Source of the DNA: Bartonella sp. M0177
GTDB taxonomy: Bacteria; Pseudomonadota; Alphaproteobacteria; Rhizobiales; Rhizobiaceae
Length of the DNA: 64,000 nucleotides
NCBI RefSeq assembly: GCF_016102285.1
Contig: NZ_JACFOY010000001.1
Coordinates: forward strand, 744,001-808,000
Reading direction: 5' to 3'
The notes beneath the pieces were generated by a model, which was not told where the DNA came from, made no database searches, and worked only from the letters and a program-made list of their open reading frames with translations. Below, piece after piece: positions 48,232 to 56,787 of this stretch. The position numbers and the translations under genes were made by a program. Each line of letters opens with the position of its first letter. Within the stretch, counting starts at the first letter, position 1.

Positions 48232-49477
48232 AGAGGTCGTAATCGACCATATCGGTGTCGCCGGTGATGGTGTTGCAAAGACGAAGCATGGCGCAGTCTA
48301 TGTCCCGTTTGCGCTTCCTCAAGAAGTTGCCAATATCGCCGCTGAAAATGGTCACGGCACCATCATTGCTTTAAAAAAGCGCTCGCCCGAAAGAGTTGAA
48401 GCAAAATGCAGACATTTTGAGGCCTGCGGTGGTTGTGCCTTGCAACATTGGGCCGATCAACCCTACCAAATGTGGAAAAGGTCTCTGGTTGTCGAAGCAT
48501 TGGAGGGGAGAAAAATAACAACCGATGTGGATCCCGTTATTCCATGTCAGCCGCATACACGCCGCCGTATGATATTAACCGCCCGTGTCACGCCGAAAGG
48601 ACAAATTGTCGGTTTTAACCGCTACCAATCCCATGAAGTTGTCGCCATCGAGGAATGTCCTGTCTCGCGTCCGGAGCTTGTTGATGCACTTGCGGCAATC
48701 AGATCAATTGCTGCTTTATTGGCAAATTACGCGAAGGAAATTAGGATTAATGTGACGCTGGCGGAAAACGGAATTGATGTCGCATTGGAGGGCTGTAAAA
48801 TCAATGATGAAAAATTGCGTCAGCGGCTTGTAGAAGAGGGCTTGAAACAATCTTTCATACGTTTGACGGCAGATGGCGAGATCATCATAGAGAAAGAAAG
48901 ACCTGAGCTCCATTTCGGTTCGGCCGCTGTCGAATTGGCTCCGGGCGGTTTTTTGCAAGCGACCAAAGAAGCGGAAGAGTTTATGGCGAGCCTTGTCATG
49001 CAAGGCTTGAAGAAAACCAAAAACGCGCTCGATCTTTTTTCCGGTGCGGGCACATTTACATTCCACATGGCCGAAAAAATGAAAGTTCATGCCGTTGAAA
49101 ATGATGATGACGCTTTGAAAAGCCTTGATCGTGCCTATCGTCAATCCGTCGGGCTGAAGACTGTAACCTATGAAAAGCGGGATTTATTCCGTCGTCCGCT
49201 TTTGCCGCGTGAATTGGAAGCTTTTGACGGCCTTGTTTTTGACCCGCCGCGGGCAGGTGCCGAAGAACAGGCGCGGGAAATTGCCAAAACGAATATCCCG
49301 CATGTGGTTGCGGTTTCCTGTAATCCGGTCACAATGGCACGCGATTTGTCTATTTTGATTGAGGGCGGCTACACAATTGAAAAGCTCGTGCCGATAGACC
49401 AGTTTTTATGGTCACCCCATGTCGAGGCAGTTGCTTTACTTAAAAAGCGCAAGCCCAAACCGGGCTGGCGCCTTTAA
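48224..49477 (+). CDS. RlmD/TrmA-family RNA m5U methyltransferase
   Basis: A 417-residue SAM-dependent RNA methyltransferase. An iron-sulfur cysteine set is visible in CRHFEACGGCALQHW near residue 63 with a further Cys in IEECPVSRPEL. The SAM site is LDLFSGAGTFTFHMA and the catalytic Cys is in VAVSCNPVTMARDL near residue 365. A short TRAM-like N-terminus precedes. It probably makes m5U in 23S rRNA. ATG 48224 has GGAG upstream; an in-frame start at 48173 lies in tlyA. Confidence 0.9.
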   Translation: MIEEVVIDHIGVAGDGVAKTKHGAVYVPFALPQEVANIAAENGHGTIIALKKRSPERVEAKCRHFEACGGCALQHWADQPYQMWKRSLVVEALEGRKITTDVDPVIPCQPHTRRRMILTARVTPKGQIVGFNRYQSHEVVAIEECPVSRPELVDALAAIRSIAALLANYAKEIRINVTLAENGIDVALEGCKINDEKLRQRLVEEGLKQSFIRLTADGEIIIEKERPELHFGSAAVELAPGGFLQATKEAEEFMASLVMQGLKKTKNALDLFSGAGTFTFHMAEKMKVHAVENDDDALKSLDRAYRQSVGLKTVTYEKRDLFRRPLLPRELEAFDGLVFDPPRAGAEEQAREIAKTNIPHVVAVSCNPVTMARDLSILIEGGYTIEKLVPIDQFLWSPHVEAVALLKKRKPKPGWRL

Positions 49478-49499
49478 AGAATTAAAACAGCTATAATCT

Positions 49500-50723
49500 C
49501 TAGCATGATTTGATCTGCGGTGCAGCTTGCTGATTTTTGTAGAAAACGGGGCGTAAGTAAACACCGGCAGTGTTTCCGAAAAATGCCGCAGCAACCCAGA
49601 GCCAGCCATGCAAGCTTCCTGACGCAATGCCTGAAAAATATGCGCCGATATTGCAGCCGAAGCCAACGCGGGCACCATAGCCGAGAAGCAGACCGCCAAT
49701 AACGGCAGCGCAAGCAGAGCCGATGGGCATGCGGAATTTGAATGCAAAACGGCCAGCGAGACCAGCGGCGAGCATTGCACCGGCAATAATGCCAAAATCC
49801 ATGACCGAAGTGACATTGGAAAATATGCTCGAGCTCAGGTTTTTGGCATTTCCGGGATTTTGCCAGAACTGCCAGCTTGCGACATCGATACCAAGAGCAG
49901 AGCTGATCTTCGCACCCCAGATCGGAAAGGCGCCGGCGATACTCCACGGTTTACCGGAAATGACCAGTGTCAGATAATTGAGGAGTGCCAGAGCAACGCC
50001 GCCCCAAACCATCGGCCAAGGGCCACGGAAAAAACGTTGTAAGCCTTTATGAGTTGTCGCCTTTTCCTGTTCAAGCGCGCCGTGACGACGTTTTTCGATG
50101 ACGACTGTTAGTGCGGCAATAATTGCAAAGAGTACGAGTGAAACAACAATGCCTAATGGTGCGCCGAGGGTTTTAACCAGCGAAACGGGTTGTAATGCCG
50201 GCATATTTGCCCAGAATGAAGCATGTGCCGTTGAAATAAAGCCGCCAAGAACAAAAAATGCGAGAACCAGAAGCATACGGGCATTGCCGCCACCGAGAGT
50301 AAAAAGTACGCCGGAAGCGCAGCCACCGGCAAGTTGCATTCCCATTCCGAACATAAATGCTCCGATGATAACCGAAAGGCTCAAAGGGGCGAGCGAGCCA
50401 TTGACGGGATGCCCAAAAACTTCACCAAGGCTTAAAGTCGGGAAAAAGAGCAGGACGGCAATTGCCAGCATCAGCATCTGCACGCGCAAACCGCGCCCAC
50501 GACCATCAAGGATGAAATTGCGCCAGGCCGATGTAAAGCCGAATGACGCATGGTAAAGCGTTATTCCAAGGGCTGCACCGACGAGAAGCAAAAGCCCTTG
50601 CTCAACGCTATAGCTAACCGAAAGCCAAATCGCGGCAAGCACAATGAATAAAGCGCTGATAATTTTTGGAAGTGTAAAATGATGAGACAGCTTTTGAGGC
50701 TGACCAGACACGACCGTGTACAT
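49500..50723 (-). CDS. YeeE/YedE family thiosulfate-type transporter
   Basis: A 407-residue membrane protein with about ten helices and two inverted halves. Conserved cysteine segments GGCASGVLF and GARVGFGCNIGAYFSG are the substrate relay of YeeE/TsuA thiosulfate transporters. The N-terminal MYTVVSGQPQKLSHHFTLP is cytoplasmic. It lies alone; ATG 50723 has AAAGG upstream and a TTG 15 bases earlier is a less likely start. Thiosulfate uptake is inferred from the family. Confidence 0.85.
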   Translation of the reverse strand: MYTVVSGQPQKLSHHFTLPKIISALFIVLAAIWLSVSYSVEQGLLLLVGAALGITLYHASFGFTSAWRNFILDGRGRGLRVQMLMLAIAVLLFFPTLSLGEVFGHPVNGSLAPLSLSVIIGAFMFGMGMQLAGGCASGVLFTLGGGNARMLLVLAFFVLGGFISTAHASFWANMPALQPVSLVKTLGAPLGIVVSLVLFAIIAALTVVIEKRRHGALEQEKATTHKGLQRFFRGPWPMVWGGVALALLNYLTLVISGKPWSIAGAFPIWGAKISSALGIDVASWQFWQNPGNAKNLSSSIFSNVTSVMDFGIIAGAMLAAGLAGRFAFKFRMPIGSACAAVIGGLLLGYGARVGFGCNIGAYFSGIASGSLHGWLWVAAAFFGNTAGVYLRPVFYKNQQAAPQIKSC

Positions 50724-50862
50724 GGAAATTCCTTTCAATCATGAAAACCCTCACGGGGCAATTTCATTACTTTGCCTACAAAATTTGCTTCCCATTTTCA
50801 ACGCAAACTATAGGAAAAACAAGATAATTCCGTCACGGAAACAAATTTCTCCGATTTATTTT

Positions 50863-51147
50863 TTAACTGGATAAAAGGCTGGTCTTTGCAATTAGATTGG
50901 TAGGGCGGCATCTCCAATGTTTTCGGGCAATCATTGCATATGAAAAGAAATTATTTTGAATTGAAATTTGAACAGCAAAAAGAACTATAATTAATAAAAG
51001 CAGGAGCCAGTTCGGGAGACTTGGAAAATAAGTATTTCCTTTTGTGTCCGACGCCGGAAGAGGTTGTTCTTGGAAACAACTTTGTTCGTTCGGGATTTCA
51101 AGCATAACGATCACGGTGGTTTCAAAAGGTTTAACCGATTTCATCAT
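50863..51147 (-). CDS. Possible small single-helix membrane protein
   Basis: A 94-residue frame with one strong hydrophobic segment (LPNWLLLLLIIVLFAVQISI, about residues 45-65), a Pro/Glu-rich N-terminus and a basic C-terminus. Start is tandem ATG with GGGGAC upstream. No domain recognised. It lies downstream of tldD on the same strand, separated by 100 bases. It could be real or chance; the rest of the 50724-51247 gap is empty. Confidence 0.35.
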   Translation of the reverse strand: MMKSVKPFETTVIVMLEIPNEQSCFQEQPLPASDTKGNTYFPSLPNWLLLLLIIVLFAVQISIQNNFFSYAMIARKHWRCRPTNLIAKTSLLSS

Positions 51148-51247
51148 GATTTAATGTCCCCGCACCGGTCAGCCGACCGGAATGCAGGGTAAATGTTCAG
51201 CATTTCAGAAATGCGATAGGTTATGAAACAAGCTTGCATCAAGCCGT

Positions 51248-52660
51248 TCAAACGGCAGTGCCGCCAATCGTCATTGCATTGATACGCAAATGCGGAAGTC
51301 CGACACCGACAGGTACACTTTGGCCATTCTTGCCACAGGTACCGATCCCATTGTCAAGCTTCGGGTCGTTGCCGATCATTGTGATGCGTTTCATGGCTTC
51401 CGGACCATTTCCGATAAGCGTAGCTCCTTTGATCGGGGCAACAATTTTGCCATTTCTGACACGATAGGCTTCGGTACATTCGAACACAAATTTTCCGGAA
51501 GTAATATCAACCTGTCCGCCACCGAAGGAAACGGCATAGATACCGTCCTTCAAGGAGCCGAGCACTTCTTCTGGTGTGTATTGGCCGCCTAACATCATTG
51601 TATTGGTCATTCTGGGCATTGGTGCACAGGCATAGGATTCACGCCGTCCGTTGCCGGTGGGGCGCATTCCCATCAAACGCGCATTAAGCCTGTCTTGCAT
51701 ATAGCCGACAAGCTTTCCGTCTTCGATCAGAACATTGCGTGCGGAAGGTGTTCCTTCGTCATCAACGGTAAGCGACCCACGGCGCCCTGCAATCGAGCCG
51801 TCATCAATAACCGTTACACCTTTTGCAGCAACCTGTTGCCCCATGAGACCTGAAAAAGCGGAAGTTTTCTTCCGGTTAAAATCGCCTTCAAGACCGTGGC
51901 CGACAGCTTCATGCAACATGACACCTGGCCACCCGCTTGCAAGAACAACGTCGAATGTGCCAGCCGGTGCAGGTTCGGCTTCAAGGTTTATGAGAGCCAT
52001 ACGGAGCGCTTCATCGGCAGCCATTTGCCAATTGTCTTCGGTAATAAAGCGGTCGAAAGCTTCACGACCGCCACAGCCATAAAAGCCGTTTTCAAGTCTG
52101 TCACCCTTGCCTGCAACCACAGATACGGCAAGGCGCACAAGCGGGCGAACATCGCGTACAAGCTCGCCATCCGCACGTAAAATCTCGACCTGTTGCAGAG
52201 AGCCGGCAAGCGATACAGAGACTTGCCGTACGGCATCATTTTTGTTGCGAATATAGGAATCGATCTTTTGGAGGAGGGCAACTTTAGTTTGAAAAGAAGG
52301 TTTAGAAAGCGGATTTAATTCGTCATAAAGCTTTTTATTGGTACCACGTGGTGCTGCACTATAATTTCCTTGGTAACCGTTGGTGACAGCTTTTGCCGCA
52401 TCAGACGCTCTTTTTAATGCCGCTTTTGTAAGCTCTCCGGAATGGGCGTAACCTGTTGCTTCACCCGCGACAGCGCGTAAACCGAAGCCTTTATCCTGAT
52501 CGAACGAACCATTTTTCAATCTTCCATTATCGAAAAGGAGTGATTCACTTTCCCGATATTCAAGAAACAGTTCTCCGTCATCAGCATTTTTCAACGTGTC
52601 CTTCACAATTGATTGGACATCATTGGCTCCAACGTCGAATTGTTCGATCAGCGGTTTCAT
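51248..52660 (-). CDS. tldD: Metalloprotease TldD
   Basis: A 470-residue zinc protease subunit that with TldE/PmbA processes small peptides and modified peptides. The zinc site is in MLHEAVGHGLEGDFNRKKTS near residue 255 (HExxxH). GLRAVAGEATGYAHS near residue 75 and SFGGGQVDITSGKFVFEC near residue 395 are typical. ATG 52660 is the conserved start; an upstream in-frame start at 52714 is unlikely. It marks the left border of the cox neighbourhood in Rhizobiales. Confidence 0.94.
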   Translation of the reverse strand: MKPLIEQFDVGANDVQSIVKDTLKNADDGELFLEYRESESLLFDNGRLKNGSFDQDKGFGLRAVAGEATGYAHSGELTKAALKRASDAAKAVTNGYQGNYSAAPRGTNKKLYDELNPLSKPSFQTKVALLQKIDSYIRNKNDAVRQVSVSLAGSLQQVEILRADGELVRDVRPLVRLAVSVVAGKGDRLENGFYGCGGREAFDRFITEDNWQMAADEALRMALINLEAEPAPAGTFDVVLASGWPGVMLHEAVGHGLEGDFNRKKTSAFSGLMGQQVAAKGVTVIDDGSIAGRRGSLTVDDEGTPSARNVLIEDGKLVGYMQDRLNARLMGMRPTGNGRRESYACAPMPRMTNTMMLGGQYTPEEVLGSLKDGIYAVSFGGGQVDITSGKFVFECTEAYRVRNGKIVAPIKGATLIGNGPEAMKRITMIGNDPKLDNGIGTCGKNGQSVPVGVGLPHLRINAMTIGGTAV

Positions 52661-52783
52661 ATAATTTTCCTGTCTATCAAGCTGCCATTTGCATTGTTTA
52701 TATAAAAACAACAAACGCGTTTATAAAGGCTGCTTCAAGCTTTGTTGACCGGGAAAAGTTCCGGTTGAATAATATCGGCTTCA

Positions 52784-53335
52784 TTATTCTTTGGGTAATG
52801 AATTATAGGCGTCTTTCAAACCATTGAGATCAATCATACCGCCAACGCCTTCTTCAGGTGTCGTGAATATGAAATAGGTTGCCATTTTCCCTTCAAGAAA
52901 CGATTTGAGATCGTCATCTTTCAGGAATGCTTCTGCCACGCAATTGTCGCCGAGGCAGCGCCGATATTCCATTTTGCCCATGTCTTTATTATCAATCTTG
53001 ATGCCCACACCCAGACGCAGTTCAACCCGGATCGGTACAAAGACACGCATAAGTGTTCCCTGATTCTTCGGCAGCTTATAAAGCGTTACACGAAAAGCAA
53101 TATCCGGCCGGTTTTGCGCACGCACATTTTGTACAACTTCACATTGAACATTCGGGGTCCCCGGCGGCAAAGAACAGACTTTTGTCCATGCTCCAAAAGT
53201 TTTCGGAGCAGGTACATCCTGCTGGTTTGGTGCCTGCTGGTTTTGTGCCTGTGCTAAAGCAAGACAAAGTCCCATTATGGAAACTGAATACGCGGCAACG
53301 CCACAAGCTCGTTTGAAGAATTGACGAAGTGACAT
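52784..53335 (-). CDS. Invasion-associated locus B (IalB) family protein
   Basis: A 183-residue exported protein with a signal peptide ending near ALAQAQ, then a Gln-rich stretch and the IalB domain: APKTFGAWTKVCS and YRRCLGDNCVAEAFL, with conserved paired cysteines. IalB in Bartonella contributes to erythrocyte invasion, but the family is widespread in Rhizobiales, including non-pathogens. ATG 53335 has AGGAG upstream. It is divergent from the CtaD-like gene; the 276-base gap, 53336-53611, is where ctaC would be expected in relatives. Confidence 0.85.
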   Translation of the reverse strand: MSLRQFFKRACGVAAYSVSIMGLCLALAQAQNQQAPNQQDVPAPKTFGAWTKVCSLPPGTPNVQCEVVQNVRAQNRPDIAFRVTLYKLPKNQGTLMRVFVPIRVELRLGVGIKIDNKDMGKMEYRRCLGDNCVAEAFLKDDDLKSFLEGKMATYFIFTTPEEGVGGMIDLNGLKDAYNSLPKE

Positions 53336-53611
53336 GGAAACTCCTGCTCGAATCATCATGACGTTATCGCGCTTCAGCCTTTGTGAAAAGTGCCCAAGAG
53401 CTCTAGAACATAAACCATACACAACTGAAATAACATAGTGTTCAATTCTTGGGCGAGAACATGGCAAAAACTGGAAAATTTGACAAAATTGTCGTAAAGC
53501 TGTTTCTATTTGGGGCTGTTTGTCGCATTGTTTTGATATTGAAATGTTGTTAAAGCAATGAAAAAGAGGTTCCGCAATCAACAGATTGCTTGATATTATT
53601 TGGCAAAATTG

Positions 53612-55090
53612 ATGTCTGAACACGTAAAAAGAAGTTTTTTTTCTTCGATATTAAATCCGGATAGCAAAACTATTGGCACCCTCTATCTGGTGCTTGCTAT
53701 TGTTGCCGGTGTTATCGGGGCAATATTTTCGTTTGTTTTGCGTCTGGCTTTGAACGGTACGAGTCTGGCTTTCCTTCCGGTTTCTTTGTCCGGTGACCCC
53801 GTCCTGTTGTCGTTCATGAACACTGCCCACGCGCTCATTCTCGTGTTCTTTATGGTTATGCCGGCTCTGGTTGGCGGTTTTGCCAACTGGTTTATCCCGT
53901 TAATGATCGGCACTCATAATGTCGCATTTCCCCGCGCAAATTTGTTGGCCTTCTTACTTTTGCCTCTCACAATTGTTTTGGGCTTTATGGCGCTTTTATC
54001 ACTCGGCAATGAAAGCCACTTCAAGTTTTTAATGTTGACAAGCGTTTTTGTCGGCTCGATTTCATTCATAATCAGTTTTGTCAATTTTATTACGACAATT
54101 ATTACAATGCGTGCCCCCGGCCTTACACTTTCACGTTTGCCGGTGTTTGTATGGTCTGTACTTGTGTCCTCTTTTCTGGGGCTGGTTTCGGTGCCTGCAA
54201 TGCTTGCTGCTTTGACCGAATTGATATTCAGTGGCTCTGCCACTTTCGGACAGCTATCGATGATGGTGTGGTTTTTCAGCCACCCGCAAATCTATGTTCT
54301 TTTATTGCCAGCGTTCGGAATTGTCAGTGAAATATTGGTGACTTTCTGCAAACGTCGTCTGTGGATGGAAAATGCTGTGATTGCGGCGATGGTATTTATC
54401 GGTGCGATCAGTCTGGTTCTCTGGATGAACGATCTCTTCCAATTCGAAAAACCCGAGATCATGGGGCATTATTTCAAAGTTGCACTGCCTTTCGTCGTTT
54501 TGCCAACAGCGTTTATCCTCTTGAGCTGGCTGGTCACATTGTTAAAAAGCCGGTTTGAATTCGAAACGCCGATGCTCTGGGCAATGGGCTTTGTCTTTAT
54601 CGTCCTGATGGGGCAAATTTCAGCGCTGCAACTTGTAGCCACCGGTAATGCCAAGAACCAATGGAACCAGTCCGCCTTTGTCGCCCATTTCCATTACATT
54701 CTGTCTTTAAGTGCAGTCTTTGCCATTTTTGCCGGCTGGTACTACTGGTTACCAAAAATGACGGGCTATGTTTGCCGCAAATCCACAATGCAAGTGCACT
54801 TCTGGTCATTGTTTATCGGCGTTAACGCGATTTTCCTGCCTCAACATCTCAACCAACTGAGCGGTGGAATTATCTTTAACCAGAATGCGCTAGGCGTTTC
54901 ATCGTCTCTCGGGGCGCTTCTCGCTGCTCTCTCGGTTGCTGTTTTTCTTTTTGGTTTGGCTGAAACCTTCATTATGAAACGGAAAGCACAAGATAATCCG
55001 TGGGGCGAGGGGGCTTTGACATTGGAATGGCAATTGCCGTCACCGCCAAACAAAGATGTCTGGGAAAAAGTGCCCGTTATTACAAAATAA
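53612..55090 (+). CDS. Catalytically degenerate cytochrome c oxidase subunit I homologue
   Basis: A 492-residue, 12-helix protein clearly related to aa3-type subunit I (SKTIGTLYLVLAIVAG; FVAHFHYILSLSAVFAIFAG). Retained: haem ligands His 73, 359 and 361, and His 224/Tyr 228 of helix VI. Lost compared with the usual enzyme: both CuB histidines (now Asn 273 and Asp 274), helix-VI Glu (Gln 226), D-channel Asp (Asn 103), K-channel Lys (Ile 302), Mg-site His-Asp (Trp 351, Asn 352), and the Arg pair (Ile 421, Phe 422). It cannot be expected to reduce oxygen or pump protons. The frame is intact, and loops are shorter than in typical subunit I (over 520 residues). ATG 53612 is chosen over TTG 53600. 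Confidence 0.9.
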   Translation: MSEHVKRSFFSSILNPDSKTIGTLYLVLAIVAGVIGAIFSFVLRLALNGTSLAFLPVSLSGDPVLLSFMNTAHALILVFFMVMPALVGGFANWFIPLMIGTHNVAFPRANLLAFLLLPLTIVLGFMALLSLGNESHFKFLMLTSVFVGSISFIISFVNFITTIITMRAPGLTLSRLPVFVWSVLVSSFLGLVSVPAMLAALTELIFSGSATFGQLSMMVWFFSHPQIYVLLLPAFGIVSEILVTFCKRRLWMENAVIAAMVFIGAISLVLWMNDLFQFEKPEIMGHYFKVALPFVVLPTAFILLSWLVTLLKSRFEFETPMLWAMGFVFIVLMGQISALQLVATGNAKNQWNQSAFVAHFHYILSLSAVFAIFAGWYYWLPKMTGYVCRKSTMQVHFWSLFIGVNAIFLPQHLNQLSGGIIFNQNALGVSSSLGALLAALSVAVFLFGLAETFIMKRKAQDNPWGEGALTLEWQLPSPPNKDVWEKVPVITK

Positions 55091-55650
55091 CGAGATCATA
55101 TTATAGCGAAATCATATTCATATTGTATGGTCGACTAGATCGACAATTTTGTACGGTCTACTATCCGGACGATTGCTGGCATTCTGATACAAGGGGGGGC
55201 TTTGGCGAAGAGTGAACATTGTCACTTCCCCATGAGATGTCACCACTCCTCAAGAATTGCAGGGTGCTGCAATTCTGGCTGAACATACTGTTCGACCCGA
55301 AATAGGCAAATGCTCTTAAAATCCACTCGTTAAAACTATATTCCTAAGGTTTTTCGCGTTCAGTGCCTCTCTGTCAACCAATGATCATTTCATTGAAATG
55401 GCGAGTTCCAAATAAAAATTCTCGAAAATTTATCGTATTTTCGTGATTTATCAGATTGGTTCACAAAAGTGCGAGCGAATAACGGCGTGAAGAAATTTAT
55501 GCCCATATATCAATAAACAAATTTACGGTTGGTTTTTTTGCTAATATAGTTTCTATAGAAAGGGTTTATTTTGGCTGTTAAAAAACAGATGATATGCAAG
55601 TTGATTTACAAAGTGTAGCCTGAAAAGGTGCGTAATAGAACGGTTTATAT
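55091..55650. other. Gap between the CtaD-like gene and ctaB
   Basis: In most Rhizobiales ctaD and ctaB are nearly adjacent, yet here 560 bases separate them with no gene I can support. A GTCGA/TCGAC inverted repeat lies near 55130-55144. The last 100 bases probably hold a separate ctaB promoter. It may contain remains of an earlier insertion. Confidence 0.5.
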
Positions 55651-56595
55651 ATGTCTATATCAAAGCAAGAATCGCCTCAACCGCATATGCCGATTGCTTC
55701 TCCGGCCGATGCGAATGACTATATAATTCTGTTAAAACCGCGGGTGATGTCACTTGTGGTCTTTACAGCTCTTGTCGGCATGATGGTTGCTCCCGAACCT
55801 ATCAATCCGGTTTTAGGCTTTGTTGCGATTTTATGTATTGCTGTTGGCGGCGGAGCATCCGGTGCTTTGAATATGTGGTATGATGCCGATATTGATGCCA
55901 TCATGAAGCGCACCAGAAAACGTCCGATACCTGCTGGCAAGGTAACTGGCGGAGAAGTGCTGGTTTTCGGGCTTGTGCTTTCTGCCTTGTCAGTATTCAC
56001 AATGGGCATTTTCATTAACTGGTTTTCGGCCGCATTCCTTGCCTTTACAATATTCTTTTATGTTGTGATTTATACAATGTGGCTGAAACGTTCGACACCG
56101 CAAAACATTGTTATTGGCGGTGCCGCCGGTGCTTTCCCTCCTATGATCGGATGGGCCGCAGCAACAGGCACAATCAGTATCGAGAGCGTTATATTATTCC
56201 TCATCATATTTATGTGGACCCCGCCGCATTTCTGGGCACTTTCGCTTTTTGTCACGACCGATTACGGAGAAGCGCATATCCCTATGATGCCTAATGTGAA
56301 GGGTGAACGGTCGACCAAAAATCAGATATTGGTATACGCAATTCTGATGGCTCTTTGCGGTATCGCGCCTTATTTTTTAAGTTTTGCAGGCATCACTTAT
56401 GGAATTTTGTCAACGATTTTAGGTGTTATTTTTATCTATTATTCTTACGAGCTTTGGAAAACCGAACAACGTGAGCAAACAGTGGCAAAGGCAAAGAAAT
56501 TGTTTTTCTTTTCGCTAATCTATCTCGCGGCTCTCTTTGCTATATTACTCGTAGAATCGCTGGCTACTCGCCTCATAAGCTATTTGGGAGCGTGA
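55651..56595 (+). CDS. ctaB: Protohaem IX farnesyltransferase (haem O synthase)
   Basis: A 314-residue membrane prenyltransferase that turns haem B into haem O. The signature [21 protein letters not shown] near residue 75 gives the metal-binding Asp residues, and [12 protein letters not shown] near residue 190 the second. Eight or nine helices. AAAAGGTG lies upstream. It survives although the adjacent subunit I is degenerate, so haem O is probably used by another oxidase (such as cytochrome bo) encoded elsewhere. Confidence 0.95.
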   Translation: MSISKQESPQPHMPIASPADANDYIILLKPRVMSLVVFTALVGMMVAPEPINPVLGFVAILCIAVGGGASGALNMWYDADIDAIMKRTRKRPIPAGKVTGGEVLVFGLVLSALSVFTMGIFINWFSAAFLAFTIFFYVVIYTMWLKRSTPQNIVIGGAAGAFPPMIGWAAATGTISIESVILFLIIFMWTPPHFWALSLFVTTDYGEAHIPMMPNVKGERSTKNQILVYAILMALCGIAPYFLSFAGITYGILSTILGVIFIYYSYELWKTEQREQTVAKAKKLFFFSLIYLAALFAILLVESLATRLISYLGA

Positions 56596-56597
56596 CA

Positions 56598-56744
56598 ATG
56601 GACGAGCAAAAGCATCTTGACCAGATTGCACTTACAGAAATTCAAAAAAAAGCTCAGCGCCATCGGGCAAAAGGTTTGGCTATAGCACTTTTCCTATTCG
56701 TTCTTCTTGTATATGCAGCCACAATGGCGCATGTGAGTGCCTGA
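56598..56744 (+). CDS. CtaF-like small membrane protein (cytochrome oxidase locus)
   Basis: A 48-residue frame starting 3 bases after the ctaB stop: a charged N-terminus (MDEQKHLDQIALTEIQ), an Arg/Lys-rich turn and one C-terminal helix (LAIALFLFVLLVYAATMA). Size, layout and position match the CtaF (CoxF) protein that sits between ctaB and ctaG in Rhizobiales cox operons. Role unknown even in relatives. Here ctaG and ctaE do not follow; ispH starts 44 bases later. Confidence 0.75.
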   Translation: MDEQKHLDQIALTEIQKKAQRHRAKGLAIALFLFVLLVYAATMAHVSA

Positions 56745-56787
56745 ACGTTTCAAGCCTTAGGTTAAGGGCGCTGCTCAAGGACAGGTT

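Noticed and set aside
53612-55090. Calling the subunit I homologue a plain pseudogene
   Set aside because: No stop or frameshift is present, haem ligands and fold are kept, and changes fall specifically on catalytic positions; selection tests are needed before calling it dead DNA.
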